A stretch of 64,000 nt of DNA from Vallitalea sp. (lineage in GTDB: Bacteria > Bacillota > Clostridia > Lachnospirales > Vallitaleaceae), in the NCBI RefSeq assembly GCF_025211055.1, contig NZ_JAOARO010000035.1, positions 62,001 through 126,000 on the forward strand, written 5' to 3'. This document shows, piece after piece, positions 16,813 through 25,317 of the stretch (the first letter of the stretch is position 1; each line of letters opens with the position of its first letter). A program made the translations under genes and the position numbers. Under the pieces are notes generated by a model that had not been told where the DNA came from, ran no database searches, and saw nothing but the letters and a program-made list of their open reading frames with translations.

Positions 16813-17697
16813 TTAGATAGTTATTCCTAATTTTTTAATTGCATTCTCAACTCGTAATCTATTAGCTGGTTCCATATCTGTTAATGGTAAGCGACATGGG
16901 CCAGATGGAAGACCTAAATAATTCATAGCAGCTTTTACTGGTATTGGATTAACTTCGCAGAAAAGTGATTTAATCAACTCATGTAATTTAAGCTGTAGAT
17001 CAAGACTTCCTTTTACATCCCCAGCTAAAAACTTGGCTACTATGTCATGAGTTTCTTTTGGTAGAATATTAGCAACTACTGAGATTACACCTTTACCGCC
17101 TAGAGAGAGTAGAGGTACTATCTGATCATCATTACCAGAATATAGATCGAGATTACCTTCACATCTAGCAACTAAATCAGTAATATGACCTATGTTTCCA
17201 CTAGCTTCCTTTATAGCAACGATATTATCCACTTTTGATAATTCTACTGCAGTATCAACATCAATGTTAAGACCTGTTCTTGATGGTACATTATATAATA
17301 CAATGGGGATATCAACGCTTTTTGCAATAGAAGAAAAGTGTCTAACCAATCCTTTTTGAGTGGTTTTATTATAATAAGGAGTCACTTGCAATAGACCGTC
17401 AGCACCAAGCTTCTCAGCTCTCTTAGATAATTCAATACCATGCTTAGTGTCATTGCTTCCAGTTCCAGCTATAACAGGTACTCTATTATTAGTCCTGTCT
17501 ATTGCTACTTTTATACATTCAAGATGTTCCTCATCATTAAGTGTTGATGATTCACCAGTTGTACCACATATAACAATACAATCAGTTTTATTTTCTATTT
17601 GAAAATCAATTAATTTTTCTAGCCCTTCAAAGTTAACACTCATATCATCATTAAATGGTGTTACTATAGCTACACCAGATCCTGTAAAAATAGACAT
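16813..17697 (-). CDS. dapA: 4-hydroxy-tetrahydrodipicolinate synthase
   Basis: A 294-residue TIM-barrel enzyme condensing pyruvate with aspartate semialdehyde, first committed step to lysine/DAP. Visible signs: GTTGESSTL (about 44-52), catalytic Tyr in LYNVPSRTG (about 133-141), Schiff-base Lys in VAIKEASGN (about 158-166) and GNDDQIVPLLSLGGKG. Standard length. The AGGAGG site lies just before the ATG. It is the first gene downstream of a lysine riboswitch, so expression should fall when lysine is plentiful. Confidence 0.96.
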   Translation of the reverse strand: MSIFTGSGVAIVTPFNDDMSVNFEGLEKLIDFQIENKTDCIVICGTTGESSTLNDEEHLECIKVAIDRTNNRVPVIAGTGSNDTKHGIELSKRAEKLGADGLLQVTPYYNKTTQKGLVRHFSSIAKSVDIPIVLYNVPSRTGLNIDVDTAVELSKVDNIVAIKEASGNIGHITDLVARCEGNLDLYSGNDDQIVPLLSLGGKGVISVVANILPKETHDIVAKFLAGDVKGSLDLQLKLHELIKSLFCEVNPIPVKAAMNYLGLPSGPCRLPLTDMEPANRLRVENAIKKLGITI

Positions 17698-18071
17698 ATA
17701 ACAACCTCCTAAGATTTTATATACAGAATTAATTACCTACATCTATAAACTTTACATTTAGTATTACTTTCTATTTTCCTTGAAATCTTTTACGTGACAT
17801 AGTCACTCATGTTTATCTTATAGAATAAGTCCTATTTTTCAAGTATATGAAATACTCAAAATAGCTTTTTATTCTACTTTAGTATATCTGTTTTTTACCA
17901 AAACATCAATATAAGGTAAGCAAATATTTACGATTTCATGTGGAAATTTATTTTTATGATTATCAAACCTCCTATTTCTATTACTTACATAATATATTAT
18001 ATTACTACTAACCAAAATAATTGTAATTTTTGTTTAATATTTCAGTAATTAGTGGAGGATATAATTTTAAT
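17698..18071 (-). other. dapA leader between terminator and start codon
   Basis: About 370 bases of AT-rich leader follow the riboswitch terminator before dapA. I see no ORF or further strong hairpin apart from a small gtgac/gtcac palindrome near 17,795. The length is unusual for an L-box leader. Confidence 0.4.
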
Positions 18072-18100
18072 AAAAAACAGTCGGCGTTATGTGCCGACTG
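18072..18100 (-). terminator. Riboswitch-controlled terminator for dapAB
   Basis: On the minus strand the stem cagtcggc/gccgactg (arms 18093-18100 and 18078-18085) is followed by six or more T residues. It lies directly downstream of the lysine aptamer, so it should be the switchable terminator. Confidence 0.8.
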
Positions 18101-18119
18101 TGATAATCAATATTAAATG

Positions 18120-18297
18120 TCACAAGTAGCACCCCATATATAATATTATATATGACAGTTATATAGCTATTGACTATATACCCAGACAGAAAATAAAACA
18201 GGTATTTTCTTCTTCGGCACCTTACCCTTTCAGTAATCATCATTTTTGCCTGAACAAATCAGATTACTTACTAATGAAAAATGCTCCTCTACCATAC
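18120..18297 (-). ncRNA. Lysine riboswitch (L box)
   Basis: Read on the minus strand, the 5' part has GGTAGAGGAGCA, then TTAGTAAG, then the conserved core CTGAAAGGGTAAGGTGCCGA, later TCTGGGTATATAGTC and ACTGTCAT, closing with GGTGCTAC. These blocks and their order match the lysine riboswitch as I know it (B. subtilis lysC type). It is followed by a terminator and, about 370 bases later, by dapA. Role: stops transcription when lysine is high. Confidence 0.88.
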
Positions 18298-18318
18298 TAA
18301 ACTATTAAATTTTGTATT

Positions 18319-18347
18319 ATGATATCACTAATGTAGATATTTGTCAA
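18319..18347 (-). promoter_or_regulatory. Promoter of the lysine riboswitch-dapAB unit
   Basis: On the minus strand, TTGACA (plus 18342-18347), 17 bases, then TATCAT (plus 18319-18324). The predicted start is near 18311, just before the aptamer. The promoter lies immediately past the htpG stop codon. Confidence 0.75.
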
Positions 18348-18364
18348 ATATTATCTATTATAGA

Positions 18365-20257
18365 TTAGATTAATTTTTGAAGAATCTTATTACTTCTTTC
18401 AATGAATTTAGTCATTGCTTCAGGGGATAACTGTTTATGACTTATCATAGCTAAATCATAAATCTGATTGCAGAATATATCAGTATTTTCATTATCCTTA
18501 TTATCAATGATATATTTAACTAGCATGTTTTTCTTATTAAGTAGAAGACTTTCATTACTTGGCATAGCTGCGTTATCCATTCCAAACATACCGTACATTT
18601 TGCTCATATCCTGCATTCTACGAGATTCTTCAGGTAATATTATCATAGCTGAAATATCTTCTGATTTTAGATTCTCCATAGTTACATTAAGGCTTTCATT
18701 AGCAAGAGCTTTTCTGAATATAGTTTGAACTTCTTCACTAAGTTTTTTATTATCTTCTTCACTTGTACTATCTTCATCTTTTAGACTATCAGTAAGGTCA
18801 GCATCTATTCTTGCAAATTTTATGTTATTTTCACTTTCCTTCATTTCAATATGTGAGATATAAGGTTGGTCAATAGTTGTATTCATTATGACAGCTTCCA
18901 TACCATTGTCTTTGAACATCTTGATATATTGAGATTGAAGAGTTTCATCTGTTACATAATAAACTTTGTTTTCATGTTTTTCTTTATTTCTATCTAAATA
19001 CTCTTGTAGAGTTACATAATCACCTGTTGTTGTTTTATATAAGATGATTCCTTTTGTTTTATCAAAGAATTTGTCATCTTTTAAACAACCGAATTTGATG
19101 AATGGATGAATATCATCCCAGAATTTTTCATAGGATTCTTTTTCTTTTTTGTATAATGAATTAAGTTTGTCAGCAACCTTTTTAGTAATGTAGTTAGAAA
19201 TTTTCTTAACGAATCCATCATTTTGCAAGAAACTTCTTGATACATTAAGTGGAAGGTCTGGACAATCTAAAACACCTTTTAATAATAGTAAGAATTCAGG
19301 AATAACTTCTTTGATATTATCAGCAACAAAAACTTGGTTATTATATAACTTGATTTGTCCTTCCATTGTATCAAATTGATTTCCAAGTTTAGGGAAGTAG
19401 AGTATTCCTTTTAAGTTGAATGGATAGTCCATGTTAAGGTGAATCCAGAATAAAGGTTCTTTGAAGTCCATAAAAATCTTTCTATAAAATTCCTTATATT
19501 CTTCATCAGTACACTCATTAGGTTTCTTTAAGTATAGAGGTGTAGTATCATTTAATGGTTTTGGTGTTTCAGGTTCTTTTACTTCACCATTTTCCTCTTC
19601 ATTCTCTACCTTAGGTTCTTCTTTATTAGGATTTATAAGATAGATTTCTATAGGCATTAGCGAACAATATTTTTGGATAGTGCTTTTGACTGTCCATTCA
19701 TTCAAGAAATCTTTTCCATCTTCACCAATACTTAATGTAATCTTAGTTCCTCTTACAGTTCTATCACTATCGCTCATTTCATATTCATTACCACCATCAC
19801 TTACCCAACGTACTGCTTTTGCTCCTTCTTTATAAGAAAGAGTATCTATTGTAACTTTTTCTGCTACCATAAAGGCAGAATAGAAACCAAGTCCGAAATG
19901 ACCGATAATCTGATCTTCATTAGCTTTATCCTTATATTTATTAAGAAAATCTTCAGCACCAGAAAAAGCAATTTGGTTAATATATTGTTTAACCTCTTCA
20001 ACAGTCATTCCGATACCATTATCTATAAAAGTCAAAGTTTTCTCTTTGTCATCAACGATAACTTCAATCTTAAACTCATTATCTTCTGGTAGAGATGCCT
20101 CTCCCATTGCATCCAATTTCTTTAATTTAGTTATAGCATCACATCCATTGGAAATAAGCTCTCTTACAAATATATCATGGTCAGAATATAACCATTTCTT
20201 AATTATTGGAAAAATATTTTCACTATGGATGGATAAATTCCCTTTTTCAGTACTCAT
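18365..20257 (-). CDS. htpG: Hsp90-family chaperone HtpG
   Basis: A 630-residue cytosolic Hsp90. The GHKL ATPase motifs are clear: ELISNGCDAITKLKK (N box), DNGIGM (G1) and GHFGLGFYSAFMVA (lid/G2). The middle domain arginine loop is NVSRSFLQND and the C-terminal dimer helices follow. An acidic charged linker (VENEEENGEVKEPETPKP, near residues 217-235) is a little longer than in E. coli HtpG. GGAGGAG lies 6-7 bases before the ATG. It is a single-gene unit with a CIRCE operator and a long structured leader, so HrcA control is likely, unlike B. subtilis htpG, which is HrcA-independent. Confidence 0.97.
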   Translation of the reverse strand: MSTEKGNLSIHSENIFPIIKKWLYSDHDIFVRELISNGCDAITKLKKLDAMGEASLPEDNEFKIEVIVDDKEKTLTFIDNGIGMTVEEVKQYINQIAFSGAEDFLNKYKDKANEDQIIGHFGLGFYSAFMVAEKVTIDTLSYKEGAKAVRWVSDGGNEYEMSDSDRTVRGTKITLSIGEDGKDFLNEWTVKSTIQKYCSLMPIEIYLINPNKEEPKVENEEENGEVKEPETPKPLNDTTPLYLKKPNECTDEEYKEFYRKIFMDFKEPLFWIHLNMDYPFNLKGILYFPKLGNQFDTMEGQIKLYNNQVFVADNIKEVIPEFLLLLKGVLDCPDLPLNVSRSFLQNDGFVKKISNYITKKVADKLNSLYKKEKESYEKFWDDIHPFIKFGCLKDDKFFDKTKGIILYKTTTGDYVTLQEYLDRNKEKHENKVYYVTDETLQSQYIKMFKDNGMEAVIMNTTIDQPYISHIEMKESENNIKFARIDADLTDSLKDEDSTSEEDNKKLSEEVQTIFRKALANESLNVTMENLKSEDISAMIILPEESRRMQDMSKMYGMFGMDNAAMPSNESLLLNKKNMLVKYIIDNKDNENTDIFCNQIYDLAMISHKQLSPEAMTKFIERSNKILQKLI

Positions 20258-20349
20258 TCTTAACTCCTCCTAACGTTTTTCGTAAAGTAATCTTTATTTA
20301 TATTGCAGAAATCCTAATGATATACAATTATGATTTAATATCGAGCGTA

Positions 20350-20449
20350 AATGGTATAGGAGAATATGGAGCAGTGAGCCATGGACGGCGAACTCAGCCA
20401 TTTAAACATGGACGTTTAATAGGCTGACGAAATATTCCCCTATACCATT
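20350..20449 (-). ncRNA. Structured element in the htpG 5' leader
   Basis: Outer arms 20350-20367 and 20432-20449 pair at 17 of 18 positions. Inside, on the minus strand, two hairpins both carry the loop GTCCAT: a strong one (CAGCC, TTAAAC, loop, GTTTAA, GGCTG) and a shorter one (GCC, loop, GGC). The result is a three-way junction with two identical hexaloops. It lies inside the predicted htpG transcript, about 95 bases before the start codon. I do not recognise a known riboswitch or thermosensor family. It could act as a cis-regulatory RNA, or be a palindromic DNA repeat. Confidence 0.55.
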
Positions 20450-20567
20450 GGAGCGACTGTTAATCACTACTTAACTTGTATATTTCATTAGGTATTCCAT
20501 AAAGTATTAATAATTATGTCTAACTTAAATAGAAAAATTATATGTGTTATTAAAACTTATATAAGAT

Positions 20568-20596
20568 ATAATAAATGTATTTTCAATAGATGTCAA
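20568..20596 (-). promoter_or_regulatory. htpG promoter
   Basis: On the minus strand, TTGACA (plus 20591-20596), 17 bases, then TATTAT (plus 20568-20573). The start near 20561 gives a leader of about 300 nt. Confidence 0.8.
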
Positions 20597-20603
20597 GACA
20601 AAA

Positions 20604-20630
20604 TTAGCACTCGCCTAAGAAGAGTGCTAA
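20604..20630 (-). promoter_or_regulatory. CIRCE operator (HrcA site)
   Basis: TTAGCACTC, nine bases, GAGTGCTAA: a perfect match to the CIRCE consensus. It lies 7 bases upstream of the htpG -35 box. HrcA repression relieved by heat shock is the expected control. Confidence 0.92.
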
Positions 20631-20671
20631 CAAAAAGGGATTTTAATGTAGTGAACTGTGTATTTAAGCCC

Positions 20672-21160
20672 TTAAACAGCTATTCCATGTTTTTTGAAAA
20701 ATGTTTTTACAGAGTTATCCCAATAATTTTCTAAAGTTTTATCTAACGTAAATATGTTCATGGAGTTTCCAGTAGTACACTTTAGAACGTTATCTTCAAA
20801 TAAGATATTAATGAATAATCCATTTACATTATCAGCTTTAATATTTAACTCATGTTTTGTAACCATGCTTTCTATTTTATCATGGGGTAGGGCGAAGACA
20901 ATCTTCAGATACGAAGGGGTCTTATTTCCTTTTATCATATAAAAAGCAATATCCTTTATCTCCCACCATTTAACTAGTTTTCTATCTCCAAGTATCTCTA
21001 TTTCATCTGACGATAGGTATTTTTTATTTAAATCACAAGATATATTGAACTTAGTGAAAGTATTAAGTTCTACACTTGATACTTCAAATTCATCAAACAT
21101 TTTTTCTCTTAATAGATTATTCATAAAAAGTTTTATATCAATTACGTTAAAAGATACCAT
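20672..21160 (-). CDS. DUF5721 family protein
   Basis: A 162-residue soluble protein. From memory it fits DUF5721, a Lachnospiraceae/Clostridiales family: N-terminal DIKLFMNNLLREKMFDEFEV, central KWWEIKDIAFYMIKGNKTPSYLK and a beta-rich C-terminal half. Function is unknown in the family. GGAAGGA lies upstream of the ATG. Its stop lies about 40 bases from the CIRCE element, so the htpG promoter region begins directly behind it. Confidence 0.75.
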   Translation of the reverse strand: MVSFNVIDIKLFMNNLLREKMFDEFEVSSVELNTFTKFNISCDLNKKYLSSDEIEILGDRKLVKWWEIKDIAFYMIKGNKTPSYLKIVFALPHDKIESMVTKHELNIKADNVNGLFINILFEDNVLKCTTGNSMNIFTLDKTLENYWDNSVKTFFKKHGIAV

Positions 21161-21381
21161 TTAGCACCATTCCTTCCAAATTACCTATCTGTATTATACT
21201 CTTATGGTATATCATACAAAATAGAGGTAGAACTTTCAATACTTTTATTGTAATATATTATTAAGTAAGCAGTATATCAATTACTCAACTTTCCCTGGAT
21301 TAAATTAAAGGTGGGAAAATTGAGTCAATTAAAATACTATATAAATAGAAAAACATGTATAGAAAGTAGAGTTGTCTTCAT

Positions 21382-21804
21382 ATGTATAAATTAAGCAGAG
21401 ATTTCTATGAAAGAGATACATTGATAGTTGCAAAAGAATTATTGGGTAAGTATCTAGTATATAATGATAACGATGAAGAGGTTATAGTGAAAATAACCGA
21501 GGTTGAAGCATATAAAGGTATTGATGATAAGGCTTGCCATACTATTACTAAAATGTCTTACAATAGATATAATAAAGCTTATGAAGAGCTTAATAATTAT
21601 CAAAAGAATAATTTTTCTAATGGACCAGGCAAGCTATGTAAAGCGTTGGCACTTAATCTTACTCATAATGGAATGGATTTTCTATCTGACAATTTATATA
21701 TATATAATAACAAGGATAAAACTGTAGATATAAAAAGATCAAAACGAATTAATATTGATTATGCCGAAGAAGCAGCTGATTACTTATGGAGATTTTATAT
21801 ATAA
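21382..21804 (+). pseudogene. 3-methyladenine DNA glycosylase (AAG/MPG), internally deleted
   Basis: The 140-residue reading frame begins like an AAG-family glycosylase (LSRDFYERDTLIVAKELLGK, then ITEVEAYKGIDDKACH, with the catalytic-type Glu and His) and ends with the family's FSNGPGKLCKAL block. The central segment of about 50-60 residues that normally carries the YVYxIYGMY region, including the residue that flips the damaged base, is missing. The family is usually about 190-210 residues. The deletion is in frame. It probably no longer works, though a reduced protein may be made. It is followed 36 bases later by the M18 peptidase gene. Confidence 0.8.
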
Positions 21805-21840
21805 GTTTAATTTAATCATAAAAAGAAAGGAAAATATAAG

Positions 21841-23136
21841 ATGAGAACAAGTATGAGTTATGCAAAAGATTTAATGACATTTATTAAAAACAGTCCTTCC
21901 CCATATCATGGAGTTATAGAGGGAAAAAAATTACTAGATAGGGCAGGATTTACAGAACTAAAAATGAAAGATGAGTGGCAGATGCAAAGAGGTAGCAAAT
22001 ATTATATTATCCCTTACTCATCAACAATAATTGCTTTTACAGTAGGAGAATTAGTTGATGATATGGGATACAAGATAATATTATCCCATACTGATAGTCC
22101 AAGTTTCAAAATAAAACCTATATCAGAAATCAAGACAGAAAATTACATTACACTTAATACAGAAGTCTATGGAGGACCTATATATTATACATGGTTGGAC
22201 AGACCTTTATCATTAGCAGGTAAAGTAGCATTAAAATCAGATAATCTTATGAAACCAATAATAAAATATATAGACTTCAAGAAATCTGTACTCACAATAC
22301 CAAGTTTAGCAATTCACATGAATAGAGATGTCAATGAAGGTGTCAAGTTCAATCCTCAAAAAGATACTTTACCTCTAATTGGGCAGATTAATGATACACT
22401 GGAAAAAGATAATTACCTAGTATCACATATCGCAAAAGAACTTGATGTGGAAGTAGATGATATATTGGATTTTGAACTCTTCCTTTACTTAATAGGAGAG
22501 GGAAATATTATTGGCATTAATGATGAATTTGTACAATCTTCAAGATTGGATAATCTAGCTATGGTATATACTAGTCTTTCTGCAATTGCAGGCACAGATA
22601 ATAAAAGCGGTATTAATATAGCTGCATGTTTTGATAATGAAGAAATAGGAAGCAGAACTAAACAAGGTGCAGATACAGTAATGTTTGCTAACATATTAGA
22701 TAGAATATCAATGGCACTTAGTAGAACTAAATCTAAGCATTATAGAATGTTAGATGAATCATTTATGATATCAGCAGATGCTGCCCATGCATTACATCCT
22801 AACGCTGTAGAAAAAAATGATCCAACTAACAAACCATTGATTAATGAAGGTATAGTCATAAAACTAAGTGCAAAACAAAGTTATGCTACAGATTGTGAAT
22901 CAACAGGTGTAATTCAACAGTTATGTGATAATATAAATATTCCTTACCAAAAATATGTTAATAATTCAACTATACCAGGAGGGAAAACATTAGGACCTAT
23001 CACTACATCTTATGTACCTATAAAAACAGTGGACGTAGGAGTACCTATGCTCGCAATGCATTCAGTCAATGAATTAGTTGGGGTAAAGGATTTATTGGAT
23101 ATGGATAAACTATTTAGTAAGTTTTATAGTTTATAG
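21841..23136 (+). CDS. M18 family aminopeptidase
   Basis: A 431-residue cytosolic zinc aminopeptidase of the aspartyl-aminopeptidase type (ApeB/DNPEP). Family signs: N-terminal FIKNSPSPYHGV, metal His in LSHTDSPSFKIKP, SRLDNLAM, the catalytic/metal block FDNEEIGSRTKQGAD and C-terminal metal His in PMLAMHSVNEL. It releases N-terminal residues, often acidic, from peptides. The AAAGGA site precedes the ATG. Full length. Confidence 0.93.
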   Translation: MRTSMSYAKDLMTFIKNSPSPYHGVIEGKKLLDRAGFTELKMKDEWQMQRGSKYYIIPYSSTIIAFTVGELVDDMGYKIILSHTDSPSFKIKPISEIKTENYITLNTEVYGGPIYYTWLDRPLSLAGKVALKSDNLMKPIIKYIDFKKSVLTIPSLAIHMNRDVNEGVKFNPQKDTLPLIGQINDTLEKDNYLVSHIAKELDVEVDDILDFELFLYLIGEGNIIGINDEFVQSSRLDNLAMVYTSLSAIAGTDNKSGINIAACFDNEEIGSRTKQGADTVMFANILDRISMALSRTKSKHYRMLDESFMISADAAHALHPNAVEKNDPTNKPLINEGIVIKLSAKQSYATDCESTGVIQQLCDNINIPYQKYVNNSTIPGGKTLGPITTSYVPIKTVDVGVPMLAMHSVNELVGVKDLLDMDKLFSKFYSL

Positions 23137-23152
23137 ACATTAAAATATTGAT

Positions 23153-23253
23153 ATAAGTGGAACTAAATAATTGCTAAAGAAGCAGCAATTATTTAGTTCT
23201 ATTAGGCTTATAAAGTCAAGTGAAATAAGTGAACTTATTGTTTGAGTGTATAT
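23153..23253. repeat. Dispersed hairpin repeat, copy A
   Basis: About 100 bases related to 29,953-30,058. Both copies contain taaataattgct and agcaatt.tttagttctatt in the same order, and both fold into a stem of about 25 bp. It follows the M18 gene and may act as a terminator or be a small repeated element. Confidence 0.6.
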
Positions 23254-23424
23254 GTCTTTAAATCCAATATATTTACATAGTATAAAATGTGAAGTTTTAC
23301 GTAAAATAATTTATATTAATTAACTAAAAAGCTAAAAGAGCCTTTTATTATTTTTACAATTATGGTAATATTAAGTAGTATTAATAACTACATTATGCAG
23401 TACAGATGTTGAGGAGGCTATTCA

Positions 23425-24264
23425 TTGAATTTTAAAATCGTAGTAGACAGCAGTTGTGATTTAACTAAAAAGATGAAACAAAATATGAACGTAGAGATAA
23501 CCCCACTTACCATAGAGCTAGAGGGTACAAGATACAGGGATGATGATTCATTTGATGTAGATAATTTTGTTACGCAAATGAATGCAAGTGCTAGTGTACC
23601 TAAGACTGCATGTCCTTCACCAGCAGAATATATTGATAGATTTGCAGGTGAAGAAGAATATATATTCGTTATAACTTTATCAAGTAGATTAAGTGGAAGT
23701 TATAACAGTGCTGGAATTGCAAAAGACATATATCTTAGTGAAAATGATAATAAGAATATACATGTTTTTGACTCACTTAGTGCATCAGCAGGTGAAGTAT
23801 TATTGACATTAAAAATTGACTATCTTGCAAAGATTGGAAAAACTTATTCACAAATAGTAGATATTATAGGAAACTATATCAAAGAAATGAAAACACTATT
23901 TGTACTTAATAAACTGGATAATCTTGTTAAAACAGGAAGAATGAGTCTAGTAAAAGCTGCTATAGCTAATGTACTTAATATAAAACCTGTATTAGCTTCT
24001 AATGGCAAAGGTGAAATAATTATGATAAACAAAGGTAGAGGTATTAATAAGGCTATTAGCAAAATGATTGCTGCAATAGGAGAGACTAAAGTCAATCTAG
24101 AAGATAAGTTGTTGGTAATTGCACATTGTAATTGTTTGAAAAGAGCTAATAAAATAAAAGAGAAGGTTAATGATATGTATAATTTTAAGGATATATTTAT
24201 TGTAGAGATGAGAGGGCTTTCTTCTACTTATGCTAATGATGGAGGAATAGTTATAGCTTTTTAA
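23425..24264 (+). CDS. DegV family fatty-acid-binding protein
   Basis: A 279-residue DegV-fold protein. The N-terminal IVVDSSCDLT, the PSPAEYIDRF segment (usual TSQPS-type loop written here as TACPSP), the ligand-binding SSRLSGSYNSA and the C-terminal G(L)SSTYANDGGIVIAF are all present. FakB-type DegV proteins carry fatty acids to the FakA kinase; which ligand this one binds is unknown. The start is TTG at 23425, with GAGGAGG ideally spaced upstream. A terminator follows. Confidence 0.9.
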   Translation: MNFKIVVDSSCDLTKKMKQNMNVEITPLTIELEGTRYRDDDSFDVDNFVTQMNASASVPKTACPSPAEYIDRFAGEEEYIFVITLSSRLSGSYNSAGIAKDIYLSENDNKNIHVFDSLSASAGEVLLTLKIDYLAKIGKTYSQIVDIIGNYIKEMKTLFVLNKLDNLVKTGRMSLVKAAIANVLNIKPVLASNGKGEIIMINKGRGINKAISKMIAAIGETKVNLEDKLLVIAHCNCLKRANKIKEKVNDMYNFKDIFIVEMRGLSSTYANDGGIVIAF

Positions 24265-24274
24265 TATAATATAT

Positions 24275-24317
24275 AGACTCTGTTTAATAGTGCTAGTTAA
24301 TAAACAGAGTCTTTTTA
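24275..24317 (+). terminator. Terminator after degV-family gene
   Basis: The stem agactctgttta / taaacagagtct is followed by TTTTTATT. It also lies at the end of the convergent ABC permease gene. Confidence 0.85.
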
Positions 24318-25124
24318 TTATTCATTGAACTTATTTACTTTTTTTTCTGCAAAAACTATGAGTTCATATAGTCCTGTTGCTAATAAAGCTAATAGGATAA
24401 TACTCATCATTACCCAATCCATCTTGAGTACTTGACTACCATAAACAATTAACTGACCAAGGCCTGCTCTGCCAGCTATGAATTCACCTATGATAACACC
24501 AATAAAAGATAGTCCTATATTAACTTTCATTGTACTTATGATATTGGAAAAGTTAGCTGGAATAATAACTTTTTTTAATACATCTATTTTTTTTCCATTG
24601 AAAGTATAGATAAGTTTTACTTTTTCTTTATCCACATTAGAAAAGCCATTAAATACATTTATGATTGTAACTACAATAGCAACTGTTAAAGCAGTTACGA
24701 TTATTGACTTTTTATTATGACCTAACCAAACAATAAAAATAGGGGCTAGTGCTGTTTTAGGCAGACTATTGAACACTATGAGATAGGGTTCAAGTATTTT
24801 AGATATTTTATTGTTCCACCATAAGATAATAGCTATAATGATACCTAAAATACTTCCTAGTGCAAAACTAATTATTGTTTCATATAGAGTTACCCATATA
24901 TGATATAACAGGGAGCCATCCATTAACATCTCTATAAAGGTTTTAACAATTCTAGATGGAGAGCTGAATATAAAAGAATCTATTATTCCATATAATGAAC
25001 ATATTTCCCAGGTAATTATTAGTACTGCCAATATGATTATTTGATATAATAGGATAACTTTTCTTTCTTTATAAACTTTTCTTAAATATTTATTTTGCTC
25101 AGGTGACATATTATGATTATTCAT
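24318..25124 (-). CDS. ABC transporter permease (NitT/TauT/SsuC-type)
   Basis: A 268-residue inner-membrane permease with about six helices. The cytoplasmic coupling loop (EAA-type motif) appears as FNGKKIDVLKKVIIPANFSNI. The overall pattern (WEICSLYGIIDSFIFSSPSRI, then LPKTALAPIFIVWLGHNKKS) is that of the SsuC/ThiX/NrtB family, which imports sulfonates, pyrimidine precursors, nitrate and similar small molecules. The start overlaps the end of the ATPase gene by 8 bases, so the two were translationally coupled. That ATPase gene is now split by element 1, so this permease lacks its normal upstream partner unless the element leaves. Confidence 0.9.
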   Translation of the reverse strand: MNNHNMSPEQNKYLRKVYKERKVILLYQIIILAVLIITWEICSLYGIIDSFIFSSPSRIVKTFIEMLMDGSLLYHIWVTLYETIISFALGSILGIIIAIILWWNNKISKILEPYLIVFNSLPKTALAPIFIVWLGHNKKSIIVTALTVAIVVTIINVFNGFSNVDKEKVKLIYTFNGKKIDVLKKVIIPANFSNIISTMKVNIGLSFIGVIIGEFIAGRAGLGQLIVYGSQVLKMDWVMMSIILLALLATGLYELIVFAEKKVNKFNE

Positions 25125-25293
25125 TTTTATCTAGCTCCTTCCATATAGCATTGAAATAATTACGAAATTCAGGAGCACTTCTGGAATTAAAAGGTGTCTT
25201 ATTTTCTACAGTAAGATTGATATCAAATATTTTCTTTATGGTAGCAGGGCGTTTGCTAAGAATGACAACTTTGTCACCCATGCTGATAGCTTC
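25117..25293 (-). pseudogene. ABC transporter ATPase, C-terminal fragment
   Basis: The frame on the minus strand reads EAISMGDKVVILSKRPATIK and ends DKNE, the normal C-terminal third of an SsuB/ThiZ-type ATPase after the switch histidine. The rest of the gene lies at 30,098-30,696, across element 1. The shared core (plus-strand ATAGCTTC) is at 25286-25293. Joining the parts at the core gives an uninterrupted 255-codon gene reading VTHDIAEAISMGDKVV across the junction. No start codon of its own is evident. Confidence 0.9.
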
Positions 25294-25317
25294 ATCTATG
25301 TGTAACTAAAAGTTACT

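Noticed and set aside
20206..20427. Plus-strand ORFs opposite the htpG start and leader
   Set aside because: They overlap the htpG N-terminus and the structured leader in antisense and have no start signals.
20350..20449. Retron or other reverse-transcriptase RNA
   Set aside because: No reverse transcriptase gene is nearby and the fold lies inside the predicted htpG leader.
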